From assembly GCA_964645765.1 (NCBI GenBank), contig CAZYBE010000031.1, forward strand, positions 1-37,604: a stretch of DNA of 37,604 bases, in the 5' to 3' direction. The translations under genes and the position numbers were made by a program. Position 1 is the stretch's first letter, and every line of letters starts with the position of its first letter. Source of the stretch: CAZGMN01 sp964645765 (GTDB lineage: Bacteria > Acidobacteriota > Aminicenantia > Aminicenantales > Aminicenantaceae). Below, one piece after another: positions 14,992 to 23,457 of the stretch. Under the pieces are notes generated by a model. The model did no database searches, was not told the DNA's origin, and worked only from the letters and a program-made list of their open reading frames with translations.

Positions 14992-17625
14992 TTAAAGCTG
15001 GAAGCAGTAGGAAAATTTGACCAGGAAGACATTGTGGGGATGGACGTTGAACAAATCCCTCATTCCTCCCCTGAAAGAAAAATCGCCGACAGATGAAGTT
15101 CCAGTCCTTCCCTGAGACCAGACGAGATAAAGGGTCGAGCCAGGAATGTATTCCCACCTGACAACAAAATTCATCCGGAACTGCAGGAAGTTGAAATCCG
15201 GTTTTGCGAAGGCATAATCCGCGGCTCCGTCAAGGTTCTCGTCCACATGATATTCCTCTGTATCAGGACTGTATTCTATTTCACCCCCTGTGAATTTATA
15301 AAAGCGGGCTTCGTATTCCATGGCTCGAGAGTCAGTGATATGCTTGAACTCAGAATACTTTCCGGCAGAAACAAAAGGCTGCCCATAAACCTGGATGGAC
15401 AGGTCAGGAGTCAGGCTGAGGTTCAAGCGGCAGGTCAATGCCAGGGTTTTCTGGTCGATTCTGGCAAAAATGTATCTTTTTCCTGCAACCAAATCCAAGG
15501 TCGTGACATATTGAAGCTTTTCAAAATTAGATTCATATAAAGGCGAAACCGACAAGGAAAGAGCCTTGTTGGGCCGATAAGTGGCGCCAATATAAAATCC
15601 ATTCTCTCTGGAATCATCCTGGTCTCCGTAATAAAAGTAGGTCTCCACAGAGTAACGAAATTTTTTCCTGCTGTCTGAATCGATAGAGGCCCAGCCGTTC
15701 CATCCTCCCGGCCAGCGCAGAGCCGGGCCTCCTCGAAGGGCGCTCGTATACAGGCCTTCCCCTTGCCGGTTCATTCCGAGGCTCAAGCTCCAGTAATTTT
15801 TAAACTCGCCCCACATACCGGCATTCCCGCCTTTAAAGATCTGCTCACCGCCGAAATCCCAGCCTATCCACTCGTTAAAATTGAATGAAAGCTCTCGGAA
15901 AATGCTGAAGGGCTTGGAAATTCTGTAGTTCGCCCAAACCCACTGCATGATTACATCAGCTCGGTAGAGATAACCCATGTCATTAAGTTCCAGCCCGGGC
16001 GAGCGCCAGGTCGCGCCGATTGAAAAGCGGAGTCCGGCACTCCCCCCTTTTCCGAAGTCAAGGGTTCCACCGTGGCCTGAAAGGGAGGTCCGGTTGGGGT
16101 CCACCCAAACATGGTCTGTATCGGGGCGCTGGAAATAGCGAACCGAAGATTCCTGCGTCCTGAGAATCGCCTCTTTGCTTCCCCGGACATGACTGAAGAC
16201 AGTCTTCAAGGAGAAATAATATGTTTTATCTTTCCAGCGGTGGGTAAAGTCAAATCCTCCGCTATAGGCTGCATTATGGAGAAAATCCAACTCTTCATTT
16301 TGGATATTGCGGTTTGCTGCCGTAATCATGCCGCCAAAAATCGTATTTCCTTTATTGTAATCCTTCTGAAGCCGGAGCCCGAAATAGTTCGAAAAAGGCT
16401 CCACAACTTCCGCGCGGCGCTGTCCCAGATAACTGATCTGGGCATTCTCTTTGGCGGTGATGCCGTCGATTATTCCGATGGAAAGCCCGGACTTAGTTTT
16501 CCCGGTAATTTTAAAAGCACCGAGTATGGTCGTATTCTCGGGCATATCGAGATACTCCCCCTCTCCGGCATCCGGATAATACTGCGGGCTCCTTCCGATG
16601 CGCCTCGTATAAAAAAGGTTGTCGTTTGAAAAAGTTCCATCTCCGCCCATTATCCGAAAATTGAGAATATTTCTGCCTTCAATGAAAAAGGGCCGCTTTT
16701 CTGTGTAGTAAGTCTCAAAAGCCGTAAGATTGACTACTGAGGGGTCTGCCTCGACCTGGCCGAAATCGGGATTAATAGCAAAATCGAGAGTGAGGTCGCT
16801 GGTCAGGCCAACCTTTCCGTCAAGACCTCCGTAAAGATTGTTCAGGCTTCCAGTGGCAAAAGGATTTCCTTCCTCCCGCTCAAACCTTTGCATTTTCCCG
16901 ACCGAATAAGGAGTCAATTCAACCTGGCGTTGGGCCTCGATCCCTTTTATCCCGTGAAGCTCTCCGAACAAATGAACCCAGCCGGATGCTTTTTGAGGAA
17001 TGAGCTGCCACTGAGACGTTTCCTGTTTCCGGAATAACCTGCGTGAAACCTGAAGTCCCCAGATTTGGTCGGCCTTTTTTCCGAAACGAAGCTGGGAGAG
17101 GGGTATCCTCATCTCCGCTGTCCATCCCGCACCGTTAACATCCGTTTTCACATACCAGATAGGGTCCCAGGTGTCATCCGAGTTATCTCCGTCGCTAGAG
17201 ATGACGCTGTCACCCTTTACACCAGCCGCATTGACCATAAAGCAAAATGCTGTCCTCTGGTCGAAATAGCTGTCGAAATGAACCTCCACCCAGTCGCCCT
17301 CAAGGTCGTCCCGCCTCGACATTCTTCTCTCAATCTTATCAGGCTCTTTATCATCCGCCTTAACAGCGACATAAATGTTTCTGTCATCATAGAGTATTTT
17401 AAACGCCGTGGCTTGAGAAGGCTCTTTTCCCTCATAAGGGCTCCTTTGAATAAAATCTCCAGCCCACAGGACTTTATCCCAAACAGGGTCGTTTAATTTT
17501 CCATCAATTATCGGGGACTGAGGATTAATATGGCTGGTTAAATAAATCCTTTTTTCGGGTGATTGCGCATGGGCGAATTGAACGCATAATAAAATAATGA
17601 ACAGGGGAAAAAGTTTTTTCTTCAT
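14992..17625 (-). CDS. DUF5916 outer-membrane protein with CBM9-like N-terminal domain
   Basis: An 877-residue exported protein. A Sec signal peptide ends near AHAQ. Residues about 30-230 form a carbohydrate-binding family 9-like domain: SPIIDGKLNDPVWDK, DDRNIYVAVKADD, DDLEGDWVEVHFDSY and WTAEMRIPLSQLRFG. The remainder, from about 235, is rich in alternating aromatic and polar strands and ends in FSYCFQL, a typical beta-barrel terminus; ETYYTEKRPFFIEGRNILNF is the conserved DUF5916 phrase. The family is common in Bacteroidetes- and Acidobacteria-type genomes. Its substrate is unknown, but a polysaccharide or peptide uptake role is often proposed. GAGG about eight bases before the ATG supports the start. 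Confidence 0.88.
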   Translation of the reverse strand: MKKKLFPLFIILLCVQFAHAQSPEKRIYLTSHINPQSPIIDGKLNDPVWDKVLWAGDFIQRSPYEGKEPSQATAFKILYDDRNIYVAVKADDKEPDKIERRMSRRDDLEGDWVEVHFDSYFDQRTAFCFMVNAAGVKGDSVISSDGDNSDDTWDPIWYVKTDVNGAGWTAEMRIPLSQLRFGKKADQIWGLQVSRRLFRKQETSQWQLIPQKASGWVHLFGELHGIKGIEAQRQVELTPYSVGKMQRFEREEGNPFATGSLNNLYGGLDGKVGLTSDLTLDFAINPDFGQVEADPSVVNLTAFETYYTEKRPFFIEGRNILNFRIMGGDGTFSNDNLFYTRRIGRSPQYYPDAGEGEYLDMPENTTILGAFKITGKTKSGLSIGIIDGITAKENAQISYLGQRRAEVVEPFSNYFGLRLQKDYNKGNTIFGGMITAANRNIQNEELDFLHNAAYSGGFDFTHRWKDKTYYFSLKTVFSHVRGSKEAILRTQESSVRYFQRPDTDHVWVDPNRTSLSGHGGTLDFGKGGSAGLRFSIGATWRSPGLELNDMGYLYRADVIMQWVWANYRISKPFSIFRELSFNFNEWIGWDFGGEQIFKGGNAGMWGEFKNYWSLSLGMNRQGEGLYTSALRGGPALRWPGGWNGWASIDSDSRKKFRYSVETYFYYGDQDDSRENGFYIGATYRPNKALSLSVSPLYESNFEKLQYVTTLDLVAGKRYIFARIDQKTLALTCRLNLSLTPDLSIQVYGQPFVSAGKYSEFKHITDSRAMEYEARFYKFTGGEIEYSPDTEEYHVDENLDGAADYAFAKPDFNFLQFRMNFVVRWEYIPGSTLYLVWSQGRTGTSSVGDFSFRGGMRDLFNVHPHNVFLVKFSYCFQL

Positions 17626-17640
17626 TACAAACCTCGCTAT

Positions 17641-17932
17641 TTTGAACTTTAGACTTTAACAAATAACAAAATTCATCTCCTTAAATGTATAGACTCCCCA
17701 ATCTGAAAAAAGGTTGACGAAACAGTAAAAAAATTTTTTTTACCTGACGGCAGGGTCATGCCAAGCTTTTCAGAATGCCGCGCTTTATCGTTGAATTGAC
17801 CGTGATATCAAGGGCAGCTACAGTTAGTTCAAAGTAAAGCCAGTGGATATTGAAGCAAACTTAGGTAGCCCTCAAGGAGGTATAGGTCTAGGATTAGAGT
17901 TTTAACGCCGGAGCCTGATCGGTTTTATGTAG
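17641..17932. other. Intergenic stretch, upstream region of the DUF5916 gene
   Basis: No supported gene. An A/T run with a short inverted repeat (GTAAAAAAATTTTTTTTAC) lies at about 17725-17743 and could act as a terminator or an upstream promoter element. Nothing else stands out. Confidence 0.4.
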
Positions 17933-17952
17933 GGGCTTGATTCATCAAGCCC
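17933..17952. repeat. Hairpin repeat GGGCTTGA/TCAAGCCC
   Basis: GGGCTTGA-TTCA-TCAAGCCC is an 8-bp perfect stem with a four-base loop. A partial second copy, GGGGTTTGATTCATCG, lies at about 17995-18010. This resembles short interspersed hairpins found between genes in many genomes. It is followed by no T-run, so it is a weak candidate for a terminator on the plus strand. Confidence 0.6.
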
Positions 17953-18018
17953 ATATTTCATTCAAATTCAAGAGGGATTTGTTTGTCTTCTGAAGGGGTT
18001 TGATTCATCGTAAAAAAA

Positions 18019-18044
18019 GGCCGAAGACCTCGAGGTCTTCGGCC
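18019..18044 (-). terminator. Rho-independent terminator of the FadL-like gene
   Basis: A 26-base perfect palindrome (arms GGCCGAAGACCTC and GAGGTCTTCGGCC) is followed on the minus strand by seven T residues. It lies about 30 bases past the stop codon of the minus-strand gene at 18076-19437. The poly-T run is on that strand only. Confidence 0.9.
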
Positions 18045-18075
18045 TTTTGGTTTCGTGGCTATTAAGCTCTTACCC

Positions 18076-19437
18076 TTAGAGCTTGATGCCCAGGCTGACA
18101 CCAATATTGAGGTCAGGTGCTGAACTGTTTCCAGTAAGGAACCAAGGCCCTCTAAGAAAGAGGGTATCATACATATAAGCGTCTACGAAAAATCCATTCT
18201 TCATGTTAACCGTAAACCCGAAGGCAGGGGTTAAAGAAGAAGCAGCCTGAGCGCTAACTGTCTTCCAATCTTCAGTTGCAGAAGCAGTGTCAGAATTTAT
18301 CAGAGTCTTTTCCTTGGAAGTCTCGTAGGTGACTGAAGCCCGCATGGTGAACCAGTTGAACAACCGTTTCTCGGCCAGGATTCTCAGGATGGGGCAAGTC
18401 AATGTTCTTGGGTTATTCTTTTGGGTATCTGTATTAGCCGTCTCCACGCTCGTCTCTTGCTTTGACTTATCGCTCATAAAACCAACCTGGAAACCAAGAT
18501 TATAGCCCTCTCCATGGAACAGGGGGCCTGCCAAAAAGACCAAGCTCTTCTGGGCTCGTCCATAGGTTGTTCCATCATTAGCAGTATCGGTATCGGGATC
18601 GACCTCCAGGGAACCGCCATAGGAAAGATAGGAAATGTTGGCGACCAGGTCGGTGCTTTCTTTTATCTTATAGTCGACTCTTATATTAACGTCCATATCC
18701 ATTCCGGAAAATGATGCTTTCTCATTGTCTGCTGTTGAGCCAGCAGCAATCGTATATTCATAGAGATACTTGGGCTTTCCCAAACCGATATCAAAAGCCA
18801 GATCTATATTGTCCTTTAACGCGTATCCAAAACCTGCTCGGAACATCACGGTCGAGATTTTCTTTTTGAAGATATCATCTCTTTCGGTGGAAACTGACTG
18901 GGGGTCATTAATACGATTGCCAGAAACTCCCCGGCCAACATAGTTGAGGCCAAAACCGGCCTTTAGCTTATCGCCCAAGGGTAGGGCATAATAAAGGCCA
19001 AAGGACCTTACGCCAGTTATATTTGTCACACTTACGCCATCGACTCCTACATTGGTTTGGCCACAAATAGGGGCGACCAAGCCGTCTAGACTGTTTATAT
19101 CTTGGCCTGGACCAGCCCAGATAATGTTCCGGTAGCTGCCGTAGCGTTTTCCGATCTGGAGACCGAAAACTCCAGGCAGGCCAAAAGGCTCCATCTTGGC
19201 AAAGCCGAAACCGCTATAGATTGCTCCATCATAATCAATGTTTACAAAATCGGGATTGTCCAGCATATAGATAGGGTTGAGCAGAGAATCAACCGAGGTG
19301 ATCACCATCCCTGCAGGTGTTAACTCGTGATAGATTGTCCCCGTGAGGACTATCTTTCTTGAATCCGTGGCCTGCATATTAGCAACCAGAATCAGGAAAA
19401 TAGTCCCAACCAAAAAAAATTGTCCGATTCTTCTCAT
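18076..19437 (-). CDS. Outer-membrane beta-barrel protein, FadL/OmpP1-like
   Basis: A 453-residue exported protein: signal peptide ending near MQATD, then repeated amphipathic strands such as VFGLQIGKRYGSYRNI, SFGLYYALPLGDKLKAGFGL and VMFRAGFGYALKDNIDLAFD, ending in LNIGVSLGIKL. The layout (NYVGRG, GFGYALKDNIDLAFDIGLG, central barrel strands) resembles the OMPP1/FadL/TodX group of hydrophobic-compound channels, but the N-terminal NPAG-like signature of true FadL is not obvious. I give the class with moderate confidence and make no claim on substrate. AGGAGG eight bases before the ATG fixes the start, and a small GGAAGC/GCTTCC hairpin lies in the leader at 19467-19482. Confidence 0.65.
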   Translation of the reverse strand: MRRIGQFFLVGTIFLILVANMQATDSRKIVLTGTIYHELTPAGMVITSVDSLLNPIYMLDNPDFVNIDYDGAIYSGFGFAKMEPFGLPGVFGLQIGKRYGSYRNIIWAGPGQDINSLDGLVAPICGQTNVGVDGVSVTNITGVRSFGLYYALPLGDKLKAGFGLNYVGRGVSGNRINDPQSVSTERDDIFKKKISTVMFRAGFGYALKDNIDLAFDIGLGKPKYLYEYTIAAGSTADNEKASFSGMDMDVNIRVDYKIKESTDLVANISYLSYGGSLEVDPDTDTANDGTTYGRAQKSLVFLAGPLFHGEGYNLGFQVGFMSDKSKQETSVETANTDTQKNNPRTLTCPILRILAEKRLFNWFTMRASVTYETSKEKTLINSDTASATEDWKTVSAQAASSLTPAFGFTVNMKNGFFVDAYMYDTLFLRGPWFLTGNSSAPDLNIGVSLGIKL

Positions 19438-19783
19438 TCTAAGTTACCTCCTTTTATATAAGTCTTGGAAGCCCTCGCTTCCTTTAATAATTTAGCTTTT
19501 TTAAGAAGACTTAATTTTTGGTTCTCAAAATTCGTTCAACTTTTTCTTATTGTTATAAATATTATTTATTTCATACCCCTTTATGCGGTCAATAGCCTTT
19601 TGAGGTGATTCTTGAGGTGATTTTTTTACTCTTTGATATTTTTTGACCTGATGGCCACCGAGGCCGGCAGTGAATATTTTTCATGGTCCTCTCTCTGTCC
19701 TGTTGGAAAGATCTAGACGATTTCGGATGTTTTTGGCGGTTCGAATGGTTTCAAGGACACATCTCCACGCGCCCAAGCTGTCC
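19438..19783. other. Divergent intergenic region between barrel and lipoprotein genes
   Basis: It contains the leader of the minus-strand barrel gene, with the hairpin at 19467-19482, and the upstream side of the lipoprotein promoter. A short direct repeat, TTGAGGTGATT, occurs twice at about 19601-19622. An open frame begins at 19670 but lies upstream of the predicted transcription start and is not part of the lipoprotein. Confidence 0.5.
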
Positions 19784-19813
19784 TTGACATATTTTTTTGT
19801 CATGATTTATACT
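19784..19813 (+). promoter_or_regulatory. Sigma-70 promoter of the lipoprotein pair
   Basis: TTGACA (19784-19789) and TATACT (19808-19813) are separated by 18 bases. Transcription would start near 19820, about 30 bases before ATG 19850, which settles the choice of start codon. The same -35 region is duplicated at 8866-8871 with a decayed -10. Confidence 0.8.
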
Positions 19814-19849
19814 TCCTCACGAAGGTTGGAAGGGAGAAGAGGAGCGAAA

Positions 19850-20632
19850 ATGCGCCCGCGGTCAGCGCCGCCGAAAAGCAATTTATTATATTCTCTCCTC
19901 CTTGCCCTGCTCGTTTTTCTATCTTTTCAACTGAGCGGGTGTATGATGCTGATAGGCCACAGAATTGGAGCTATCGCGGATGCAGCCTCTAAAGGCAAAA
20001 GTTATCCCATCACTGGAGATACTGAGCTCATCCTTCTAAAGCCTGGGACAAATATCACGCTTCATCTCAAATCGGGAGAAGCGATAAAGGGAAAATGCAT
20101 TAGCTTCGTTTCTGCTCCGAGGAGGCGATATGCCGACCTCTACGCTGGAACTAAAGACCGGATCAAGGATGAAGTCGCTTTGCCCGCACTCGGTGAGAAG
20201 ATCAACATCGTCAAAAAGACAGGGACTTCGTTGATGCCTGAATTCTCCAGGATGGAAGAGATCGAATTCCTTGGCTTCGATTATGGTAGCATATCCATTT
20301 GGGAAAGCGGTCGGCCCCAACCGACGCTTTTGCCGCTTGCTACTATTCAATATCTCAGCGATCAACAGGGGCACGTTGTGAACGTGGAACTCATGAGAAG
20401 GCTGGTGTCCGAGCAAAGAGTACCTTTCCTGTCCTCAACAACGATTCGCTTGAAATCCAAATACGGGGGGGTAACCCGAATTGACCTTGATAAGGTCAAC
20501 CTGATCGAAGTCGAGGGTCGGCAATTTAGGACGTTTTTCTTTGTGGCCGGGCTTGCAGGGGATGTACTCTTGGAGATTAAGTATCCTTTTTTCCACCTTT
20601 TGCCTATCTTCTTTTTGCTCGCCTGGCTTTGA
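19850..20632 (+). CDS. Unrecognised lipoprotein
   Basis: A 260-residue predicted lipoprotein. The frame is open from 19670, but the promoter and the AGGAG before ATG 19850 show the real start. A basic N-terminus (MRPRSAPPK), a hydrophobic stretch and the lipobox LSGC place the lipidated Cys near residue 30. The mature part is beta-rich and starts with ELILLKPGTNITLHLKSGEA, suggesting a small barrel that is set by a parameter-like loop. The C-terminus is hydrophobic (FFLLAWL), so it may re-enter the membrane. I do not recognise a family. It is followed 90 bp later by another lipoprotein in the same direction, and its leader is duplicated at 8852. Confidence 0.75.
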   Translation: MRPRSAPPKSNLLYSLLLALLVFLSFQLSGCMMLIGHRIGAIADAASKGKSYPITGDTELILLKPGTNITLHLKSGEAIKGKCISFVSAPRRRYADLYAGTKDRIKDEVALPALGEKINIVKKTGTSLMPEFSRMEEIEFLGFDYGSISIWESGRPQPTLLPLATIQYLSDQQGHVVNVELMRRLVSEQRVPFLSSTTIRLKSKYGGVTRIDLDKVNLIEVEGRQFRTFFFVAGLAGDVLLEIKYPFFHLLPIFFLLAWL

Positions 20633-20722
20633 TTTTTAGTATCACCAAAAAAAGAAAAATGGAGGAAGTCACAAGCAAAAATAGGCAATTGAGTTAGCAG
20701 CCAAAAAAGGAAATTCTCAGCT

Positions 20723-22423
20723 ATGAAAAAATTAATTTCTTTGTTGACCTTATTTTCATTTTTCTTTTTTTCAGTCTCCTGTCTGACCACAACCTATCAG
20801 GAACCTGAAATAGATAAAGTCCACATGAAGCCCGATTTTTTGATAAGAGGAGATTCAACCATTATCGGAGCCCAAACAACTTCAGGAGAATACGTTGAAT
20901 TTTCAAAAGTTCATGGAGTGGAAATAGGTCAGGATGCTCTCAAGGGATATAAAAAAATTAAAATTGAAATCAACAAGTCCCAGGTTAAAAAAGTGATACG
21001 GAAAAAAGGAAAAATTCGAGAAGTCGAAACTCTGGATGGAAAACGCTATTTACTTTATTTGGAAGTAAAAGGAAAATATTTTTGTTATTATCTAGAACGA
21101 GTCTCTATCCTCATATCTGAAATCAGCTTTGTATGGGTGGAGACTGTTAAAGAAGTAGAGAAAATAGACCCGGGTCGGAATTTTTTGACCTTCGTTGTCA
21201 TTCCCATTGCAGTTTGTACAGTACTTATCACGGTCAATCTTATAATAAACCCGCCTGAATCTTGCCCTTTTATCCACTCTTTTGACGGCAAGAGATATGT
21301 TTTTGACGCCGAGCCTTATGGGGGAGCAATGTGCCGAGGATTAAAGAGAACAGAATGGTGCGGGCTGGAGAGTATTGAAGAGATAAACGGCTATTATAAG
21401 ATTATTATCTCCAATGACTTGAACGAAACTCAATACACGGATGAACTCAAGTTAATTACTGTTGATCATCCTCAAGGAGTTAAAGTTGCACCTGGTATTT
21501 CGGGAAGAATTCACACGATTCATAAGGAAATTATTCCTGATAGAGCTTATGACAGAAAGGGCAATAACATTCTGCCTTTTATTTCAAAAAATGACAGAGT
21601 TTTCTGGCAGACCCGGATTGAAAAGAAGAGCGAGCCAGGAGAAGAAGATTTGCGGGATGAGCTTATTTTTGAATTCCCGAAGCCAGCCGGAGCCAAAAAA
21701 GCAAAATTAATCGTTAACGCCTGCAACACATTATGGGCTTCGCAAGTACTGAAGAGGTATCTGGATTTGTATGGGAACAGGGTCAAGGAGTGGCTTGATG
21801 AGGTTAATAATCTTGGACCCGCCTACCTTAAAATGATGACGACACATCTTAGAGAGGAGCTTTATTCACTTCAAATCAGGGTCGAGACTCAAGAAGGTTG
21901 GAAATCTAGGGGAATGATTATCGGAGGAGGTCCTTTGATCTCTGAAGATAAAGTCTATCTTCTCGACGTCAGTGATATTGCGGGAGATGTCCTGAAAATT
22001 AAGCTTACACCACCTGTGAATTTCTGGATGATAAATTATCTTGCTGTTGATTATACAGAAGATTCTCCTGTTCGAGTTACAGAGCTTGGCGCACTGAGAG
22101 CATTAGATAAAGAGGGTCGAGATATAAGAGAGATTCTGGCTAAGGAAGATGATCATTATCTTGTAATGCCGAATACTGGAGATGCGGCTGAATTACTTTT
22201 TAAATCGCCTCAGCACTTAGATCACATGGAGCGTTCGGTTATCCTGAAAGCAAGCGGATATTATGACATTCATCTTGAAGCCAACGGTGAACCCCGGCTG
22301 GACATTATTGACAGGTTTTTCAAGGAGCCCGGGTATGTTGTTCGCTATGCCCTGAAAGAATATCTGAAGTGGAAACAGGAAATAATCAGGTCAGGAAATA
22401 CAGTTTTCAGTTCAAAACGTTAA
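20723..22423 (+). CDS. Unrecognised large lipoprotein
   Basis: A 566-residue predicted lipoprotein with lipobox SVSC near residue 20. Residues about 30-135 are beta-rich (STIIGAQTTSGEYVEFSKVH) and recall the start of the mature part of the preceding lipoprotein. A membrane-spanning segment at about 150-170 (FLTFVVIPIAVCTVLITVNL) is followed by a distinctive domain starting SCPFIHSFDGKRYVFDAEPY and GGAMCRGLKRTEWCGLESI, with conserved-looking Cys and Trp. I recall this phrase from uncharacterised bacterial envelope proteins but know no named family. The C-terminal half is predicted mixed alpha/beta. It probably forms a transcription unit with the gene at 19850. The start at 20723 has no strong ribosome binding site. 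Confidence 0.75.
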   Translation: MKKLISLLTLFSFFFFSVSCLTTTYQEPEIDKVHMKPDFLIRGDSTIIGAQTTSGEYVEFSKVHGVEIGQDALKGYKKIKIEINKSQVKKVIRKKGKIREVETLDGKRYLLYLEVKGKYFCYYLERVSILISEISFVWVETVKEVEKIDPGRNFLTFVVIPIAVCTVLITVNLIINPPESCPFIHSFDGKRYVFDAEPYGGAMCRGLKRTEWCGLESIEEINGYYKIIISNDLNETQYTDELKLITVDHPQGVKVAPGISGRIHTIHKEIIPDRAYDRKGNNILPFISKNDRVFWQTRIEKKSEPGEEDLRDELIFEFPKPAGAKKAKLIVNACNTLWASQVLKRYLDLYGNRVKEWLDEVNNLGPAYLKMMTTHLREELYSLQIRVETQEGWKSRGMIIGGGPLISEDKVYLLDVSDIAGDVLKIKLTPPVNFWMINYLAVDYTEDSPVRVTELGALRALDKEGRDIREILAKEDDHYLVMPNTGDAAELLFKSPQHLDHMERSVILKASGYYDIHLEANGEPRLDIIDRFFKEPGYVVRYALKEYLKWKQEIIRSGNTVFSSKR

Positions 22424-22429
22424 TTTGAC

Positions 22430-22475
22430 TTTATTTTCTGGAATCGGATACCGTCGGCCATGCCCAGAAAAAAGA
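22430..22475 (+). pseudogene. Short fragment of the helicase-nuclease gene
   Basis: CTTTATTTTCTGGAATCGGA and the following GGCCATGCCCAGAAAAAAGA match bases 8491-8536 of the intact gene with few changes (encoded LYFLESDIVGHAQKK). The piece is about 46 bases, lies right after the lipoprotein stop codon, and keeps the same orientation as the intact gene. Function is unlikely. Confidence 0.75.
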
Positions 22476-22482
22476 CGAATTC

Positions 22483-23274
22483 CTATCTCTTGCTTAGTTT
22501 TTTGACTCTCTTCCCTATTTTCTTTTTGGTTTTTTTGTACGAGGGAGGAGGGCCTGTCCTCACCTTCTTTCCGTCGATGAAAAGCGCGTCGGAAATTCCC
22601 CATTCGAGAAAAGTCTGCCGGTCGAAAGTATCTATCGCTTGAAAAACGACATTCTCGCCAAATTCTGAGCAGGCCCTTTTCGCCCGCTCGAAGACTATGT
22701 TCATCGCCGGACACCAGCCGTTGAGAAAAGCCGCTACTGCCACTTTGCCCGCTATTGTCTCCGGTTTTTTCTTCTCTTTGAACCACTTGGGAGGCATGGC
22801 ATCTTCTTCAAAGGGCTTCCAGAGAAGAACCCGTTCTCCCTTTTTGTCCGCTTTCTTATAGCCGTGCTTCTTGAACCAGGAAGCTCTCATGAAGAATGGA
22901 AGCGACAGCCCCCAGGCGACAATGCCCTTGGCCCCCCTTTCTCTGGCATCCTGCTCGGCTGCTTTGAGCAAGGCTTTGCCCATCCCTTTTTTCTGGAAGT
23001 TCCCTCTTCCTTTTTTATAGCCGTGAACCCAGATGCAGGGTATAAAATAAAGGTCTTTGCCGTCGGCGAAGCCGTATTCGATGGGAAGATAATGAATCAT
23101 TCCTCCGACCTGACCGTTATCGTCCAGGGCCAGCTTGACTCCCAATCCTTTGTCCTTCATCTTTTCATACCAGAGCTCCTTGTGATTTCCTGCCTCCTTC
23201 ATCTCATCCGACCAGTCCTCAAGGCAGGCGAAGTAGAGATTCTTATATTCGTCAGTCATGTCAATGACCCGCAT
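22483..23274 (-). CDS. GNAT acetyltransferase with C-terminal YoaP-like domain
   Basis: The N-terminal about 155 residues form a GNAT fold: KLALDDNGQVGGMIHYLPIE, then the acetyl-CoA pyrophosphate loop FQKKGMGKALL, then RERGAKGIVAWG. The last about 90 residues (NGWCPAMNIVFERAKRACSE, then DTFDRQTFLEWGISDALFID) match the thioredoxin-like YoaP domain that accompanies GNAT domains in this family; a Cys-containing WCP motif is present. The acetyl acceptor is unknown. Two ATG codons lie in tandem; the second (23274) is spaced six bases from GGAGG and is preferred over 23277. It diverges from the M20 gene. Confidence 0.87.
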   Translation of the reverse strand: MRVIDMTDEYKNLYFACLEDWSDEMKEAGNHKELWYEKMKDKGLGVKLALDDNGQVGGMIHYLPIEYGFADGKDLYFIPCIWVHGYKKGRGNFQKKGMGKALLKAAEQDARERGAKGIVAWGLSLPFFMRASWFKKHGYKKADKKGERVLLWKPFEEDAMPPKWFKEKKKPETIAGKVAVAAFLNGWCPAMNIVFERAKRACSEFGENVVFQAIDTFDRQTFLEWGISDALFIDGKKVRTGPPPSYKKTKKKIGKRVKKLSKR

Positions 23275-23376
23275 CATTCACCTCCGCTCGCAAATATAAG
23301 ACAGCAAAAAGCCATAGTCAAACTGATAATTGAAAGAAGCCGTCTTTTCTGCTAAAAAGAATGATAAACTGAAATT

Positions 23377-23457
23377 ATGAAGAAAATCGCCGCGGCAATC
23401 ATTGAAAAAGAAGGTCGGATATTAATCGCTAAAAGAAAAAAGGGAGGGAATCGATGA
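23377..23457 (+). pseudogene. N-terminal stump of a NUDIX (MutT-like) hydrolase
   Basis: A 26-codon frame reading MKKIAAAIIEKEGRILIAKR followed by KKGGNR and a stop. The pattern, a strand with AAIIxKxGxILIAKRxKG, is the classic first beta-hairpin of MutT-type 8-oxo-dGTP hydrolases. The NUDIX box that should follow is missing. The TGA overlaps the ATG of the amidohydrolase gene (ATGA), and its last codons contain that gene's GGGAGG ribosome binding site. It may be a decapitated gene joined to a new neighbour, or may now serve as a short coupled leader ORF. Confidence 0.75.
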
